From: Lacticaseibacillus nasuensis JCM 17158
GTDB lineage: Bacteria; Bacillota; Bacilli; Lactobacillales; Lactobacillaceae
DNA: 64,000 bases
Assembly (NCBI RefSeq): GCF_001434705.1
Contig: NZ_AZDJ01000001.1
Location: forward strand, 228,193-292,192
Direction: 5' to 3'
In this document: positions 47,227 through 57,656 of the stretch, one piece after another
Layout of the letters: each line of letters opens with the position of its first letter
How positions within the stretch are numbered: position 1 is the first letter of the stretch
Notes under the pieces: model-generated
Told to the model about the DNA's origin: nothing
The model's database searches: none
The model's input: only the letters and a program-made list of their open reading frames with translations
Program-made: the position numbers and the translations under genes

Positions 47227-47257
47227 ACAAAAACGCCACGGCATGTTGCCGTGGCGT
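47227..47257 (-). terminator. Terminator after the flavoprotein gene
   Basis: ACGCCACGGCA (47233-47243) pairs with TGCCGTGGCGT (47247-47257) around a 3-nt loop, and the minus strand then reads TTTTTGTG. It separates the flavoprotein transcript from the permease operon. Confidence 0.88.
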
Positions 47258-47269
47258 AGACGTGTTAGC

Positions 47270-48742
47270 TTAGTGGGCGAGCTGGGCGCTGGCGGCTTCG
47301 CCGGCGATGCGCCCGGAGTTCCAAGCGAAGGCACAGCTGATGCCTTCCATGGTGGGATACGAGGTGTCGTACATGCCGTTGGCGTCGTTGCCCGCGACAT
47401 ACGCGCCGGGAATCGGCTGGCCGGCCGGCGTCAGCACCTGCATGTGCGCGTTGGTGGCCACGCCGCCGATGGTGCCCAGCGAGGTCGACTGAGCCTTCAC
47501 GGCGTAAAATGGGCCGCTGGTGACTGGGAAGCGCAAGAACTTGCTGGGCTTGTAGTACGTCGTGTCGTTACCCGCATTGACGGCGTCGTTGTAAGCCGTG
47601 ACGGCGTGGATCACGGCGTCGCTGGAGGCCCCGATACGATCGGCTAAGCCGACGAGGTTGTCGGCATGGCAGGCCGCGCCTTGGGCTTCGGCCTCAGCTA
47701 AGTCCGCCGGCAGGTCAGGAAACGGCCCGACGCGGTGGGTCACCGGCGTATGCGCCAGGCTGGTGAAGGTCCGCTCAAATGAGTCGGTCCAATCCAGCTC
47801 GTGGCCGCGCAGGTAATCGACGGTGGCTTGGTCGAGGATGTAGTAGTAATAGCCGCCTTGGGTGTAGGTGATGTTGCCCCACAAGGCGAAGTCGTAGCAA
47901 ATGCTTTCGTCAACGAAGCGCTCGCCCCTGCGGTTCAGCCACAGGAAGGGCAGGTTCGTCAGGGTGAAAATCGTCTGGTTGTGCCACTTGGGATCCGTGG
48001 TGGACACGACGGAGGCAGCGTGATTCTCAAAGTTTCCTAGCTTGCTGGTGTCCGCCCCGATGGCGTGTAGCATCGAAATGCCGTCGCCGGTGGCCTTGCG
48101 CTCGCCCATGCTGTAGAGGTTCTCTGGGGCGATGGCGAGGTGGTCGGCGACCATTTGCCGGTTGCCGATGTAGCCCCCATCGGCGACGATGACGGCCTGA
48201 CAACGAATGGTTTGGTTGCCGTTTTTGCCGCTGATGGCCACACCGGTGACGTGACCGCCGGAGGTCAACAAGTCGGTGGCGGTGGTTTCAGTTAGCAACT
48301 GCCCGCCTTTATCGGCAAAGCCCTGGGCCAACCGGTCGAAGCCGGCGAATTTGTCGATGTATTGGTGATAGACTTTCGGCCGGCCTTGGTGGACCTCTTG
48401 CGTATTATCCACGAGTTCGGTGGCGAGGCCATGGGCGGCCAACCAGTCGATGGTGTCGGCGGACTTGGTCAAAATCGCCTTGGTGATGGCCGGGTCGGAG
48501 CGATAATGCGTATAATCCATGAGCTCCTGATAGGCTTCCTTCACCGTAAAACTGCTGCCAGCGTCTTTTTGGGCGCGGCTTTCCACCGCAAACAGCCCTT
48601 GGGCGCCAAACATGCCGGCGCCGCCGTAGCGGTTGCCTTTTTCCAGCAGGGTGACGCGCCGGCCGGCGTCGGCGAGGGTGATTGCCGCGCCGAAGCCAGC
48701 GGCCCCGGCCCCAATAACTACAACATCGGTTTCTAGATCCAT
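47270..48742 (-). CDS. FAD-dependent reductase (fumarate reductase / urocanate reductase-like flavoprotein)
   Basis: The 490-residue protein has the FAD-binding motif VVVIGAGAAGFGAA (GAGAAG at 11-16) and the family's closing block GTIGGVATNAHMQVLTPAGQPIPGAYVAGN and YPTMEGISCAFAWNSGRIAGE. The segment NRRGERFVDES is typical of the soluble fumarate reductase/flavocytochrome c group, which reduces conjugated C=C bonds. No covalent FMN domain is attached. The start at 48742 follows AAAGGAGGT; the frame continues upstream towards LysR without a ribosome site. The neighbouring heterocycle genes suggest it reduces a related unsaturated substrate, which is inference. Confidence 0.8.
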   Translation of the reverse strand: MDLETDVVVIGAGAAGFGAAITLADAGRRVTLLEKGNRYGGAGMFGAQGLFAVESRAQKDAGSSFTVKEAYQELMDYTHYRSDPAITKAILTKSADTIDWLAAHGLATELVDNTQEVHQGRPKVYHQYIDKFAGFDRLAQGFADKGGQLLTETTATDLLTSGGHVTGVAISGKNGNQTIRCQAVIVADGGYIGNRQMVADHLAIAPENLYSMGERKATGDGISMLHAIGADTSKLGNFENHAASVVSTTDPKWHNQTIFTLTNLPFLWLNRRGERFVDESICYDFALWGNITYTQGGYYYYILDQATVDYLRGHELDWTDSFERTFTSLAHTPVTHRVGPFPDLPADLAEAEAQGAACHADNLVGLADRIGASSDAVIHAVTAYNDAVNAGNDTTYYKPSKFLRFPVTSGPFYAVKAQSTSLGTIGGVATNAHMQVLTPAGQPIPGAYVAGNDANGMYDTSYPTMEGISCAFAWNSGRIAGEAASAQLAH

Positions 48743-48828
48743 GACGATGTGACCTCCTTTAAGTGCTGAGGTCATTGTAAGCGAAATCATGAGCAAAAAC
48801 GAATCGGATTTGGTCATGCCCATTAGTT

Positions 48829-49710
48829 TTACTGATGTTGGGCCCACAGCGCTTCGATTCGCGGTGCCTGCCGGCCGGCGCGCTTGGCCAATACGATGGT
48901 GTAGCGATGATGCGTGGCCACCAGGGGGATCACTTTCACCGCGGCGGCGGGCAGATCTAAGGCCTGTTCCGGCATCATAAACGCCACGCCATGCCCCAGC
49001 GCGGCTTCGATCACGGCAGTTTGCGGGCTGTCCACCAACCGGCCGATGTGCGGCACGAAGCCATCGGCCTGACAGTTGGCCAGCAGCTGATCGTAGGCGG
49101 GGCCGAGCACGGCGCGGCTTTGCATGATCAGCGGCTGGTCGGCCAGCGCCGAACCGAGCAGAGTGTTCGCACTGGCCAGTGGCGACTGGCGGCTGACGAT
49201 GGCGCGATAGGTGCCGCTAACCAGCGGGTGATAGGTGAGCTTGGCGCCGGCGGGAAAGGCGCTTTTTAAGCCAATGGCCAGGTCCAGCGCACCGCTTTGC
49301 AGCTGGGCGGCTAATGTGTCAAAGGGATGGTCGCTTAAGGTCACCGTGCTCGTCGGGGCCAATTGCTGCAACTGCTGCATTTCTTGGGTGACCAGTTGGC
49401 TGCCGAGGTTGCTCAGATAGCCGACGGTAATCACCGGGCGGGCCGTGGTTTGCACGGTGGTCACAGTGGCCAGCAGATGCTGGTATTGCTGCAAAATAAT
49501 ACGCGCCTGGTCGTACACGACTTGGCCGGCGGCGGTCAGGCCGATGGGCTTGGTGTGCCGATCCAGCAACGGCGTGCCCAGCGTGCGCTCGAGCTTGGCG
49601 AGCTGCTGGCTGACGGCAGTCTGGGTGACGCCGTTTTTCGCCGCGGCTAGCGTGAAGCTTTGCGCGGCCACGGTATCGACGAAGTATTGCAGTTGAATCA
49701 GGGTAAGCAT
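48829..49710 (-). CDS. LysR-type transcriptional regulator
   Basis: The 293-residue protein has the LysR helix-turn-helix: MLTLIQLQYFVDTVAAQSFTLAAAKNGVTQTAVSQQLAKLERTLGTPLLDR (1-51). A periplasmic-binding-like effector domain follows (about 90-290). The start at 49710 follows TTGGAGGCCTC and gives the usual N-terminus; the upstream ATG in frame has no ribosome site. It lies upstream of the flavoprotein gene on the same strand, and probably controls that gene and the permease operon. It is divergent from the arsC-like gene. Confidence 0.88.
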   Translation of the reverse strand: MLTLIQLQYFVDTVAAQSFTLAAAKNGVTQTAVSQQLAKLERTLGTPLLDRHTKPIGLTAAGQVVYDQARIILQQYQHLLATVTTVQTTARPVITVGYLSNLGSQLVTQEMQQLQQLAPTSTVTLSDHPFDTLAAQLQSGALDLAIGLKSAFPAGAKLTYHPLVSGTYRAIVSRQSPLASANTLLGSALADQPLIMQSRAVLGPAYDQLLANCQADGFVPHIGRLVDSPQTAVIEAALGHGVAFMMPEQALDLPAAAVKVIPLVATHHRYTIVLAKRAGRQAPRIEALWAQHQ

Positions 49711-49743
49711 GAGGCCTCCAATCGCCACGGGAAAATCGGCGTG

Positions 49744-49749
49744 GTAAAC
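49744..49749 (+). promoter_or_regulatory. -10 element of the arsC-like gene
   Basis: TAAACT preceded by TGG makes an extended -10 (TGGTAAACT), 50 bp before the start. Confidence 0.45.
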
Positions 49750-49799
49750 TTAATCTATTGAAGCTGGCTTTAGCATACCGCAACGGGGAGGGCGCTTGA

Positions 49800-50192
49800 A
49801 TGCAAATTTACTTCTTGTGTACCGGCAATTCCTGCCGCAGCCAAATGGCAGAAGGCTTTGCCCGCGCGCTGCACCCAGCCTGGCGCGTGGCCAGCGCCGG
49901 CCTTGAGCAACACGGGTTGAATCCCTTGGCGACGCAAGTGATGGCCGAAGCCGGCATCGACATCAGCCGGCAAACCTCGACCTTGATCGACCCGGCGTTT
50001 TTGGCGGGGTGCGACTTGGTAGTGACGCTGTGCGGGGATGCCCGCGATCGCTGCCCGGTGGTGCCTGGCGTCGCCCGGCTGCACTGGCCGCTGCCAGATC
50101 CGGCGCAGGCCACCGGCGATCAGGCGGCGCGGCTGACGGTGTTTCGCCAGGTGCGCGACGAAATTCGCCGCCGCGTCAGCGCACTTGCTTAG
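49800..50192 (+). CDS. Low-molecular-weight phosphatase-fold protein, thioredoxin-type arsenate reductase (ArsC) candidate
   Basis: The 130-residue protein has the P-loop CTGNSCRS with Cys7 and Cys12, as in LMW phosphatases and ArsC. Cys78 and Cys85 ([15 protein letters not shown]) sit at the spacing of S. aureus ArsC (Cys10, Cys15, Cys82, Cys89), so the full redox triad for thioredoxin-coupled arsenate reduction appears present. The DPxDP-like tail (LPDPAQATG) also fits. No arsR, arsB or acr3 lies nearby. The start follows GGGGAGGGCGCTTGA. Arsenate reductase is the best guess; a tyrosine phosphatase role is less likely given the Cys pair. Confidence 0.75.
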   Translation: MQIYFLCTGNSCRSQMAEGFARALHPAWRVASAGLEQHGLNPLATQVMAEAGIDISRQTSTLIDPAFLAGCDLVVTLCGDARDRCPVVPGVARLHWPLPDPAQATGDQAARLTVFRQVRDEIRRRVSALA

Positions 50193-50199
50193 CCACATT

Positions 50200-50230
50200 A
50201 AAGGCCGAAGCATACGCTTCGGCCTTTGTT
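50200..50230. terminator. Bidirectional terminator between arsC-like and telA genes
   Basis: AAAGGCCGAAGC (50200-50211) pairs with GCTTCGGCCTTT (50216-50227), with T-rich ends on both strands. Confidence 0.85.
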
Positions 50231-50234
50231 GTGC

Positions 50235-51416
50235 CTATTGTTGCGAGTTTTGTTGGCCCTTGGTGTAATCCAACAGGCGGTCGCGCAGCTCGCCTTCCAT
50301 CTTGGTGAGCTCGGCTTCTGCTGCCTGCCGCTTGGTGTGGCCTTCTTGTTGAATCTGCAAGGTCTGCTGCAAGGTAGCGACCAAGTCGTTTTGCGTTTGT
50401 CGCAACGTCTCGATGTCGACGACGCCGCGCTCGTTTTCCTTGGCGGTTTCGACGGCGCTTTGCTTGAGCATCGCCGAATTTTTCTTCAGCAAGTCGTTGG
50501 TGGTTTCGCTGACCTGCCGCTGCGCGGTGACGGCGTCTTTTTGCCGCAGCAAGGTGAGGGCGATGGCGACTTGGTTCTTCCATAACGGGATGGCGGTGTT
50601 GATGCTGGCTTGAATCTTTTCGGCCAGAGCCTGGTTAGTGTTTTGAATCAGGCGAATCTGCGGGGCTTGTTGAATCGTGATTTGCCGCGCCAGCTCGAGG
50701 TCATAGGTGCGCTTTTCCAGCCGGGTTTGGAACTGCTTGAGGTCGTTGACTTCCTGCAGGGCCATTTGGTCGCCGGAGGCTTCGGCGGCCTTGAGCGCCG
50801 TTGGGATCGTCGTGGTGGCCAGCTCGGTTTGCTTGAGCTGGGCGGCGGCGATGTAGACGTTTAAGGCATCGAAGTAGGCCTTGTTTTGGGTGTAGAGTTC
50901 GTCCAGCATTTTGTTGTCGGTCAACAGGCCTTGCTGGGACTTCTCCAGCCGGGCGCCGATGGTGTCGATTTGCGCGCCGATTTTTTGGTACTTGGCCGTG
51001 ATTTCAAAAATGCTGCGGCGCACCTTGCCAAAAATCTTTTTGAAGACATTGTTGTTCTCGGCTTGCAGCTCGTCTGGGTTGGCCTCGTTCAACCGCGCCA
51101 TCAGGCTGGTCAAGGCGTCGCCGATTTCGCCGGTGTCTTGGCTTTGCACCTTATCGAGCATGGTTTGGGAAAACTGGCCGAGCTGCTTTTGGGCGCTAGC
51201 GCCATAGTTCATCACGGCATCGGTGTTCTTGACGTCGATTTGCTTGGCCAACTCTTCGGCCTGAGCCGTTTGCTCCGGCGTCAAGGTCGGTTGGTTGGCC
51301 GGCTGGGCCTCTGGGGTCGCGGCAGGGGTGGTCGGGGCCGGCGTGGTCGCCGCCCCAAACGGGTTGGCGAGTAAGTCGTTGGTTAAATCGCTGGTTTTCG
51401 TTGGTTCGTCACTCAT
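50235..51416 (-). CDS. TelA/KlaA toxic-anion-resistance family protein
   Basis: The 393-residue soluble protein is almost all helical, with long heptad stretches (for example residues 150-380). The tail is acidic/Gln-rich ([16 protein letters not shown]). The segments [36 protein letters not shown] and [42 protein letters not shown] match the TelA family named for tellurite resistance, though its normal role in Gram-positives is envelope-stress related. The N-terminal 70 residues are Thr/Pro/Ala-rich and likely disordered. It overlaps the xpaC gene by 4 bp, and the xpaC-telA pair is conserved in Firmicutes. Confidence 0.88.
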   Translation of the reverse strand: MSDEPTKTSDLTNDLLANPFGAATTPAPTTPAATPEAQPANQPTLTPEQTAQAEELAKQIDVKNTDAVMNYGASAQKQLGQFSQTMLDKVQSQDTGEIGDALTSLMARLNEANPDELQAENNNVFKKIFGKVRRSIFEITAKYQKIGAQIDTIGARLEKSQQGLLTDNKMLDELYTQNKAYFDALNVYIAAAQLKQTELATTTIPTALKAAEASGDQMALQEVNDLKQFQTRLEKRTYDLELARQITIQQAPQIRLIQNTNQALAEKIQASINTAIPLWKNQVAIALTLLRQKDAVTAQRQVSETTNDLLKKNSAMLKQSAVETAKENERGVVDIETLRQTQNDLVATLQQTLQIQQEGHTKRQAAEAELTKMEGELRDRLLDYTKGQQNSQQ

Positions 51417-52111
51417 TGCACTTTCTCCTTTTCAACGTTGATCGGCACCGGGCGCACGATGGTGTCTTGGTGCGGCAGCTGCTTTTTGGCCAAGGCAACG
51501 TCGGCTTCCAAGGCGTCCAAGTCGGCTTCGACGAAGTTGGCGTAGTCGCTGCGAATGGCCCCGGCGAGGTCACTCAAGGTGTTGGCGGCGGTGGTCAAGA
51601 CGTTGGCCGTATCCGCGGTTTGCACCTCGTGGTGGGAAATGGTTTCATACTTGCTCGCGATGCGTAGCAGATTGGGCAGTTGTTCATATAGAAAATGCCC
51701 GGCCGCCGCCATGTGGCTCGGCGTTTGGACGATGGCCTTGAAGTAGGCGTGCAACACGGCAATCAGGTCTTGATTGGCCGCAATCGCGGCGAGCTTCGGC
51801 ACGCGCCCGGTGATCGCCTCGAAGTCGCGAATCTGATCGGCCGCCTTGTCCATCGTGTCGCGGAACAAGTCGACCTCACTGGCCGACAAGCCCGCTGCTT
51901 GGTAGTGGCTGGCCATGTCGGCCGATAGCGGCGGGGTGTCCGGCTCGGGCGCCGCAGGTCTGGCGAGTTCGCCAATTAAGCGCGCGCCGCCGAAGACCAA
52001 GGCGACGAAAATGGCGAGCCACAGCCGCCCGCTGAGAATGCCCAGCGCAAAACCGCCGGCCGCCCAAACCGCTGGCCGCCACCAGCGAATCGATGTGTTG
52101 TGTGTATGCAC
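51413..52111 (-). CDS. XpaC-like membrane protein (5-bromo-4-chloroindolyl phosphate hydrolysis family)
   Basis: The 232-residue protein has an N-terminal pair of hydrophobic segments (about 13-47) and a helical cytoplasmic part with [22 protein letters not shown] and [29 protein letters not shown], typical of the XpaC family. Despite its name the family has no proven enzyme activity. The start is GTG at 52111, with GGGAAGTGAG upstream. It overlaps telA, so the two products probably act together. An extended -10 (TGGTAAACT on the minus strand, complement of 52144-52152) lies upstream. Confidence 0.8.
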   Translation of the reverse strand: MHTHNTSIRWWRPAVWAAGGFALGILSGRLWLAIFVALVFGGARLIGELARPAAPEPDTPPLSADMASHYQAAGLSASEVDLFRDTMDKAADQIRDFEAITGRVPKLAAIAANQDLIAVLHAYFKAIVQTPSHMAAAGHFLYEQLPNLLRIASKYETISHHEVQTADTANVLTTAANTLSDLAGAIRSDYANFVEADLDALEADVALAKKQLPHQDTIVRPVPINVEKEKVQ

Positions 52112-52188
52112 GAGCTCACTTCCCTAGTGTTGTTAGTGCCCTTAGTTTACCATATTCTTGATAGGGGAATATCAGCCTACAGATGGAT

Positions 52189-52217
52189 TTGGGCGCACTT
52201 GACGTTCTTGGTATCAT
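52189..52217 (+). promoter_or_regulatory. Promoter of the small membrane protein-mtn-desulfurase operon
   Basis: TTGGGC (52189-52194), 17 bp and TATCAT (52212-52217) lie 30 bp before the small gene start. Confidence 0.6.
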
Positions 52218-52246
52218 GTAACATAGGGACCTTGAAAGGAGCCACT

Positions 52247-52504
52247 ATGGCAAATTCTGATTACCCATCGCGGAAGGCCTATCGCCAGGCCCAAAAGCAC
52301 CACGCCGCCCAGGAGCAAACGCGCGATGAACAGCGCCAAGCTGTCGAGCGCGCCTACGCGAAGGCCCATGTGCGCCCGCTTGGCAGCGATTTTGACGAAG
52401 CCACCTACCGCAAAGTCAACATTATGAAGACCCGTCTGAATTGGGCGATCGGCATCGTCTTGTTCTTGCTGGTTGTTGTGGCTGGCGTGTTGTTTCTCGT
52501 GTAA
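52247..52504 (+). CDS. Small single-pass membrane protein, unknown
   Basis: The 85-residue protein has a charged Gln/Arg/Lys/Ala-rich N-terminal part (1-60) and a C-terminal membrane helix (about 65-84, WAIGIVLFLLVVVAGVLFLV). The start at 52247 follows AAAGGAGCCACT. It lies 24 bp before the nucleosidase gene, so it is probably co-transcribed with mtn and the desulfurase. I do not recognise a family. Confidence 0.7.
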   Translation: MANSDYPSRKAYRQAQKHHAAQEQTRDEQRQAVERAYAKAHVRPLGSDFDEATYRKVNIMKTRLNWAIGIVLFLLVVVAGVLFLV

Positions 52505-52528
52505 TTGACCTCAATAAAGGAGTCGACT

Positions 52529-53236
52529 ATGAAATTAGCCATCATTTGTGCCATGGAAGAGGAGCTGCGTGAACTGCGCCAGGCGTTCAGCGGCGAAACC
52601 GAAACCGTGATTGGCAGCCAACATTATTTTGCCGGCACGCTAAACGACGTCCCGGTGGTGCTGGTGGAATCCGGCATCGGCAAGGTCCAAGCCGGCGCCA
52701 CCGCCGCGGTGCTGATCGCCCAGTTTGCCCCCACGGCCTTGATCAATACCGGCAGCGCCGGTGGCATCGGGACCGGCTTAGCGGTCGGGGAAGTGGTGGT
52801 CAGCACGGCCGTGGCCTATCACGACGTTGACGCCACGGCCTTTGGCTACGCCCCGGGGCAATTGCCCGGACAACCGGCCCGCTTTGCCGCTGATGCCGCG
52901 TTGGTCGCTTCGATTCAAGCCGCCGCCACCGCGGTGGGGCTGACCAATCGCACCGGGTTGATCGTCAGCGGCGACACCTTCGTGCACAGCGCGGCGCAAA
53001 TCGCGGCGATCAAGGCCATTTATCCCGACGCCTTGGCCAGCGAAATGGAAGGCGCCGCAGTCGGCCAGGTAGCGACGCAGTTTCACGTGCCGTTTGTCGT
53101 GATTCGCGCGATGAGCGACAACGGCGATGACACCGCCAACGTCGATTTCGATGAGTTTATTGTTGCGGCCGGCCGGCGCAGCGCCGCTATGGTGTTGGCC
53201 TTGACGCAACACATGAGTAAGGAAGGTAACCTGTGA
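52529..53236 (+). CDS. mtnN: 5'-methylthioadenosine/S-adenosylhomocysteine nucleosidase
   Basis: The 235-residue enzyme cleaves adenine from S-adenosylhomocysteine and methylthioadenosine, recycling products of methylation and polyamine synthesis. The start MKLAIICAMEEELREL carries the catalytic N-terminal Glu, SGDTFV and ASEMEGAAVGQVA form the substrate pocket, and IRAMSDNGDD holds the catalytic Asp. The start at 52529 follows AAAGGAGTCGACT. The last bases overlap the cysteine desulfurase start (GTGA). Confidence 0.95.
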   Translation: MKLAIICAMEEELRELRQAFSGETETVIGSQHYFAGTLNDVPVVLVESGIGKVQAGATAAVLIAQFAPTALINTGSAGGIGTGLAVGEVVVSTAVAYHDVDATAFGYAPGQLPGQPARFAADAALVASIQAAATAVGLTNRTGLIVSGDTFVHSAAQIAAIKAIYPDALASEMEGAAVGQVATQFHVPFVVIRAMSDNGDDTANVDFDEFIVAAGRRSAAMVLALTQHMSKEGNL

Positions 53237-54384
53237 AGCATATTTATCTCGACAACGCCGCGACTACCCCGATGGCCCCGGCGGTCATTGACGCGATGAC
53301 GGCCCAGATGCAAGCCGATTTTGGCAACGCCAGCTCGACGCATTGGTTCGGCCGCCAGGCGCATACGGTGTTAGATCTTGCGCGCACCACCTTGGCCGCC
53401 AGCATCAACGCCAAACCTGAGCAAATCGTCATCACCAGTGGGGCTACCGAGGCGAACAACACCGCCATTATGCAAACGGCGCACGCCCGCGCTAGCCTGG
53501 GCAAGCACATCATCACCACGGCCATCGAGCACCTGAGCGTGTTGAAGCCGCTGGCCGCCTTGGAGCAGGAAGGCTTTCGCGTGACTTATTTGCCGGTGAA
53601 CGACGCCGGCGAAATCAGCCTGGCGGATTTCGATGCCGCCTTGGACGACGACACGATTCTCGTGACCATGATGATGGGCAACAACGAAGTCGGCAGCGTG
53701 ATGCCGATTCAAGCCGTGGGCGAGCGCCTGCGCAAGCACCAAGCCTGGTTCCATACCGACGCCACGCAGGCATATGGCTTGTTGGCCATCGACGTGGCAG
53801 CCCTGGGCGTCGACTTGCTGTCGGTGTCGGCGCACAAGTTAAACGGCCCCAAAGGCGTCGGCTTCTTGTACCGCGGCGACGCGGTGACGATTGCGCCGCT
53901 ACTGCGCGGCGGCGAGCAGGAAACCAAGCGCCGCGCCGGGACGGAAAACATTCCGGCCATCGCCGGCTTTGCCGCGGCGGTCGACTTGGTGACACCGGCG
54001 GAAAAAGCCGCGCGTCAAGCTAAGTACTTCGGCTTTAAGCAGCAAATCATTGACGCGCTCACCGCCGCCAACGTCGAATTCGCCGTCAATGGCACCGTCA
54101 AGCCCGGGAATTTGAACCACGTGTTCAACTTGTGGCTGCCAGGTTGTTCGACTTATGCCGTGCAAACCAACCTCGACTTGGCCGGGTTTGCCGTGTCCGG
54201 CGGCTCGGCGTGCACTGCCGGGTCCTTGGAGCCGTCGCATGTGCTGACGGCGATGTACGGCGCCGATAGTCCGCGCGTCAGCGAGTCGATTCGCGTCTCG
54301 TTTGGTGCCACCACCACCAGCGCCGACATCGCCGCATTCGCTTCGGCCTTAATTAAAATCGTGACCAAACTGCGCAAACACTAA
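53233..54384 (+). CDS. Cysteine desulfurase (NifS/IscS family)
   Basis: The 383-residue PLP enzyme takes sulfur from cysteine for tRNA thiolation or iron-sulfur clusters. The start YLDNAATTPM and the Schiff-base Lys202 in SVSAHKLNGPKG are conserved. The active-site loop reads SGGSACTAGS with Cys327. The start is GTG, overlapping the mtn stop. In lactobacilli this gene is normally followed by DUF1831 and mnmA, and it supplies sulfur for 2-thiouridine; DUF1831 does follow here, but mnmA is 2.1 kb further on. Confidence 0.92.
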   Translation: MKHIYLDNAATTPMAPAVIDAMTAQMQADFGNASSTHWFGRQAHTVLDLARTTLAASINAKPEQIVITSGATEANNTAIMQTAHARASLGKHIITTAIEHLSVLKPLAALEQEGFRVTYLPVNDAGEISLADFDAALDDDTILVTMMMGNNEVGSVMPIQAVGERLRKHQAWFHTDATQAYGLLAIDVAALGVDLLSVSAHKLNGPKGVGFLYRGDAVTIAPLLRGGEQETKRRAGTENIPAIAGFAAAVDLVTPAEKAARQAKYFGFKQQIIDALTAANVEFAVNGTVKPGNLNHVFNLWLPGCSTYAVQTNLDLAGFAVSGGSACTAGSLEPSHVLTAMYGADSPRVSESIRVSFGATTTSADIAAFASALIKIVTKLRKH

Positions 54385-54393
54385 GCGGCGTGG

Positions 54394-54399
54394 TACACT
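54394..54399 (+). promoter_or_regulatory. Extended -10 upstream of the DUF1831 gene
   Basis: TGG followed by TACACT (54394-54399) lies 27 bp before the start, so the gene may also have its own transcript. Confidence 0.4.
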
Positions 54400-54425
54400 T
54401 AATTTAACTAGGTAAGGGAGTGGAT

Positions 54426-54773
54426 ATGATGGCACTAGCAACTACTGGCAAGGCTTTGGGCGATCCGGACACTTACGCGATCAGCCCGGCAATCAAGCGC
54501 TACACGTTGATGGATTTGGGCTTTACGAAGACGAAAAACGGCGGCTTTCAGCTGGCCCGCTCGTTGGATCCCAACTCGCCGTTCACCGCGGCACCGAAGC
54601 TGAAGATGATGGTGAGCGCGGACCTGTCCGCGTTTCAACTGAGTGTCACCACTGGCAACGGGTTGAAGGCCATCGACATCTTCAAAACGGCCGCCACTTC
54701 TGACAACGTCGTTCAGTATCACTATATCCTCGCCGAGCTCATCGAACGCAGCGTGCTGGTCAAAACGAATTGA
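54426..54773 (+). CDS. DUF1831 family protein
   Basis: The 115-residue protein matches the small DUF1831 family found in Lactobacillales next to cysteine desulfurase and mnmA genes. Recognisable parts are TYAISPAIKRYTLMDLGFTKTKNGGFQLARSLDPNSPF and VQYHYILAELIERSVL. It is thought to aid tRNA thiolation, but its function is not proven. Three ATGs lie at 54420, 54426 and 54429; the first abuts the ribosome site AAGGGAG, so 54426 was taken, with 54429 also possible. A terminator follows. Confidence 0.82.
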   Translation: MMALATTGKALGDPDTYAISPAIKRYTLMDLGFTKTKNGGFQLARSLDPNSPFTAAPKLKMMVSADLSAFQLSVTTGNGLKAIDIFKTAATSDNVVQYHYILAELIERSVLVKTN

Positions 54774-54780
54774 TCACGCT

Positions 54781-54808
54781 CCAGTCGGCTTTTGCCGGCT
54801 GGTTTTTT
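54781..54808 (+). terminator. Terminator after the DUF1831 gene
   Basis: CCAGTCGGC (54781-54789) pairs with GCCGGCTGG (54794-54802) with one T-G pair, followed by TTTTTT. Confidence 0.85.
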
Positions 54809-54825
54809 GTTGGCCACCGGATTGC

Positions 54826-54855
54826 TTGGAGGCGGTGAGGGCGGCTTGGTACAAT
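54826..54855 (+). promoter_or_regulatory. dps promoter
   Basis: TTGGAG (54826-54831), 18 bp and TACAAT (54850-54855) preceded by TGG. No PerR-type or other operator was recognised. Confidence 0.6.
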
Positions 54856-54892
54856 AGAGGCGTACCGAATACGCACACAGGAGGAATGTCCC

Positions 54893-55360
54893 ATGGCCTA
54901 TGACGAAACCAAAGCGGTGTTGAACCAACTGGTGGCGGACTTGTCGCAAATGTCCGCCGTGATTCACCAAACTCACTGGTACATGCGCGGCCCCGAGTTC
55001 TTGTTCCTGCACCCGTTGATGGATGATTACCAAGCAGAAATCGACGCGCAACTCGACGTGATTTCCGAGCGGCTGATCACCTTAGACGGCGCACCGTGGT
55101 CCACGTTAAGCGAGTGGGCGGCGCACACCGGCATCGAATCGCAACCGGGCAAGTTTGGCGTGCCGACGCCGGAGCGCTTTAAGGCGTTGGTGGCGGCGTA
55201 TCGCTACTTGGCCGACGAGTACGCCAAAGGCATCCGAATCGCCGGTGAGGAAGGCGACGACTCGACGCAAGATATTTTCACTGGGTTTCACACCGAGATT
55301 CAAAAACGCCTGTGGATGATTCAGGCGCAGCTGGATGATGCCCCGCACATCGCAGACTAA
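54893..55360 (+). CDS. dps: Dps-family ferritin-like DNA-binding/iron storage protein
   Basis: The 155-residue protein is a Dps dodecamer subunit, which oxidises and stores iron and guards DNA against peroxide. All five ferroxidase residues are present with E. coli spacing: His28, His40, Asp44, Asp55 and Glu59. The flanking helix QTHWYMRGPEFLFLHPLMDDY is typical. There is no long Lys-rich N-terminal tail, so strong DNA binding is not expected. The ribosome site is CAGGAGGAATGTCCC. It has its own promoter and terminator. Confidence 0.93.
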   Translation: MAYDETKAVLNQLVADLSQMSAVIHQTHWYMRGPEFLFLHPLMDDYQAEIDAQLDVISERLITLDGAPWSTLSEWAAHTGIESQPGKFGVPTPERFKALVAAYRYLADEYAKGIRIAGEEGDDSTQDIFTGFHTEIQKRLWMIQAQLDDAPHIAD

Positions 55361-55366
55361 CCACCG

Positions 55367-55392
55367 AACCGGGCTTAGCGGCCCGGTTTTTG
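55367..55392 (+). terminator. Terminator after dps
   Basis: AACCGGGC (55367-55374) pairs with GCCCGGTT (55381-55388), followed by TTTTTG. Confidence 0.82.
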
Positions 55393-55435
55393 TGTGGACA
55401 GGGGTATACTAGAGAAAACCCCTAGGAGGTCAATC

Positions 55436-57609
<2,174 letters not shown>

Positions 57610-57612
57610 CGC

Positions 57613-57649
57613 AAAAAAGCGTGATCCTCAATTGAGGGTCACGCTTTTT
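57613..57649. terminator. Bidirectional terminator between mnmA and the alcohol dehydrogenase gene
   Basis: AAAAAGCGTGATCCTC pairs with GAGGGTCACGCTTTTT with one T-G pair, and both strands end in a T run. Confidence 0.88.
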
Positions 57650-57656
57650 CCATGGG

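Noticed and set aside
43147..49710. A genomic island or prophage for the hydantoinase cluster
   Set aside because: No integrase, transposase, tRNA gene or flanking direct repeat was seen, and base composition is like the surroundings apart from one promoter.
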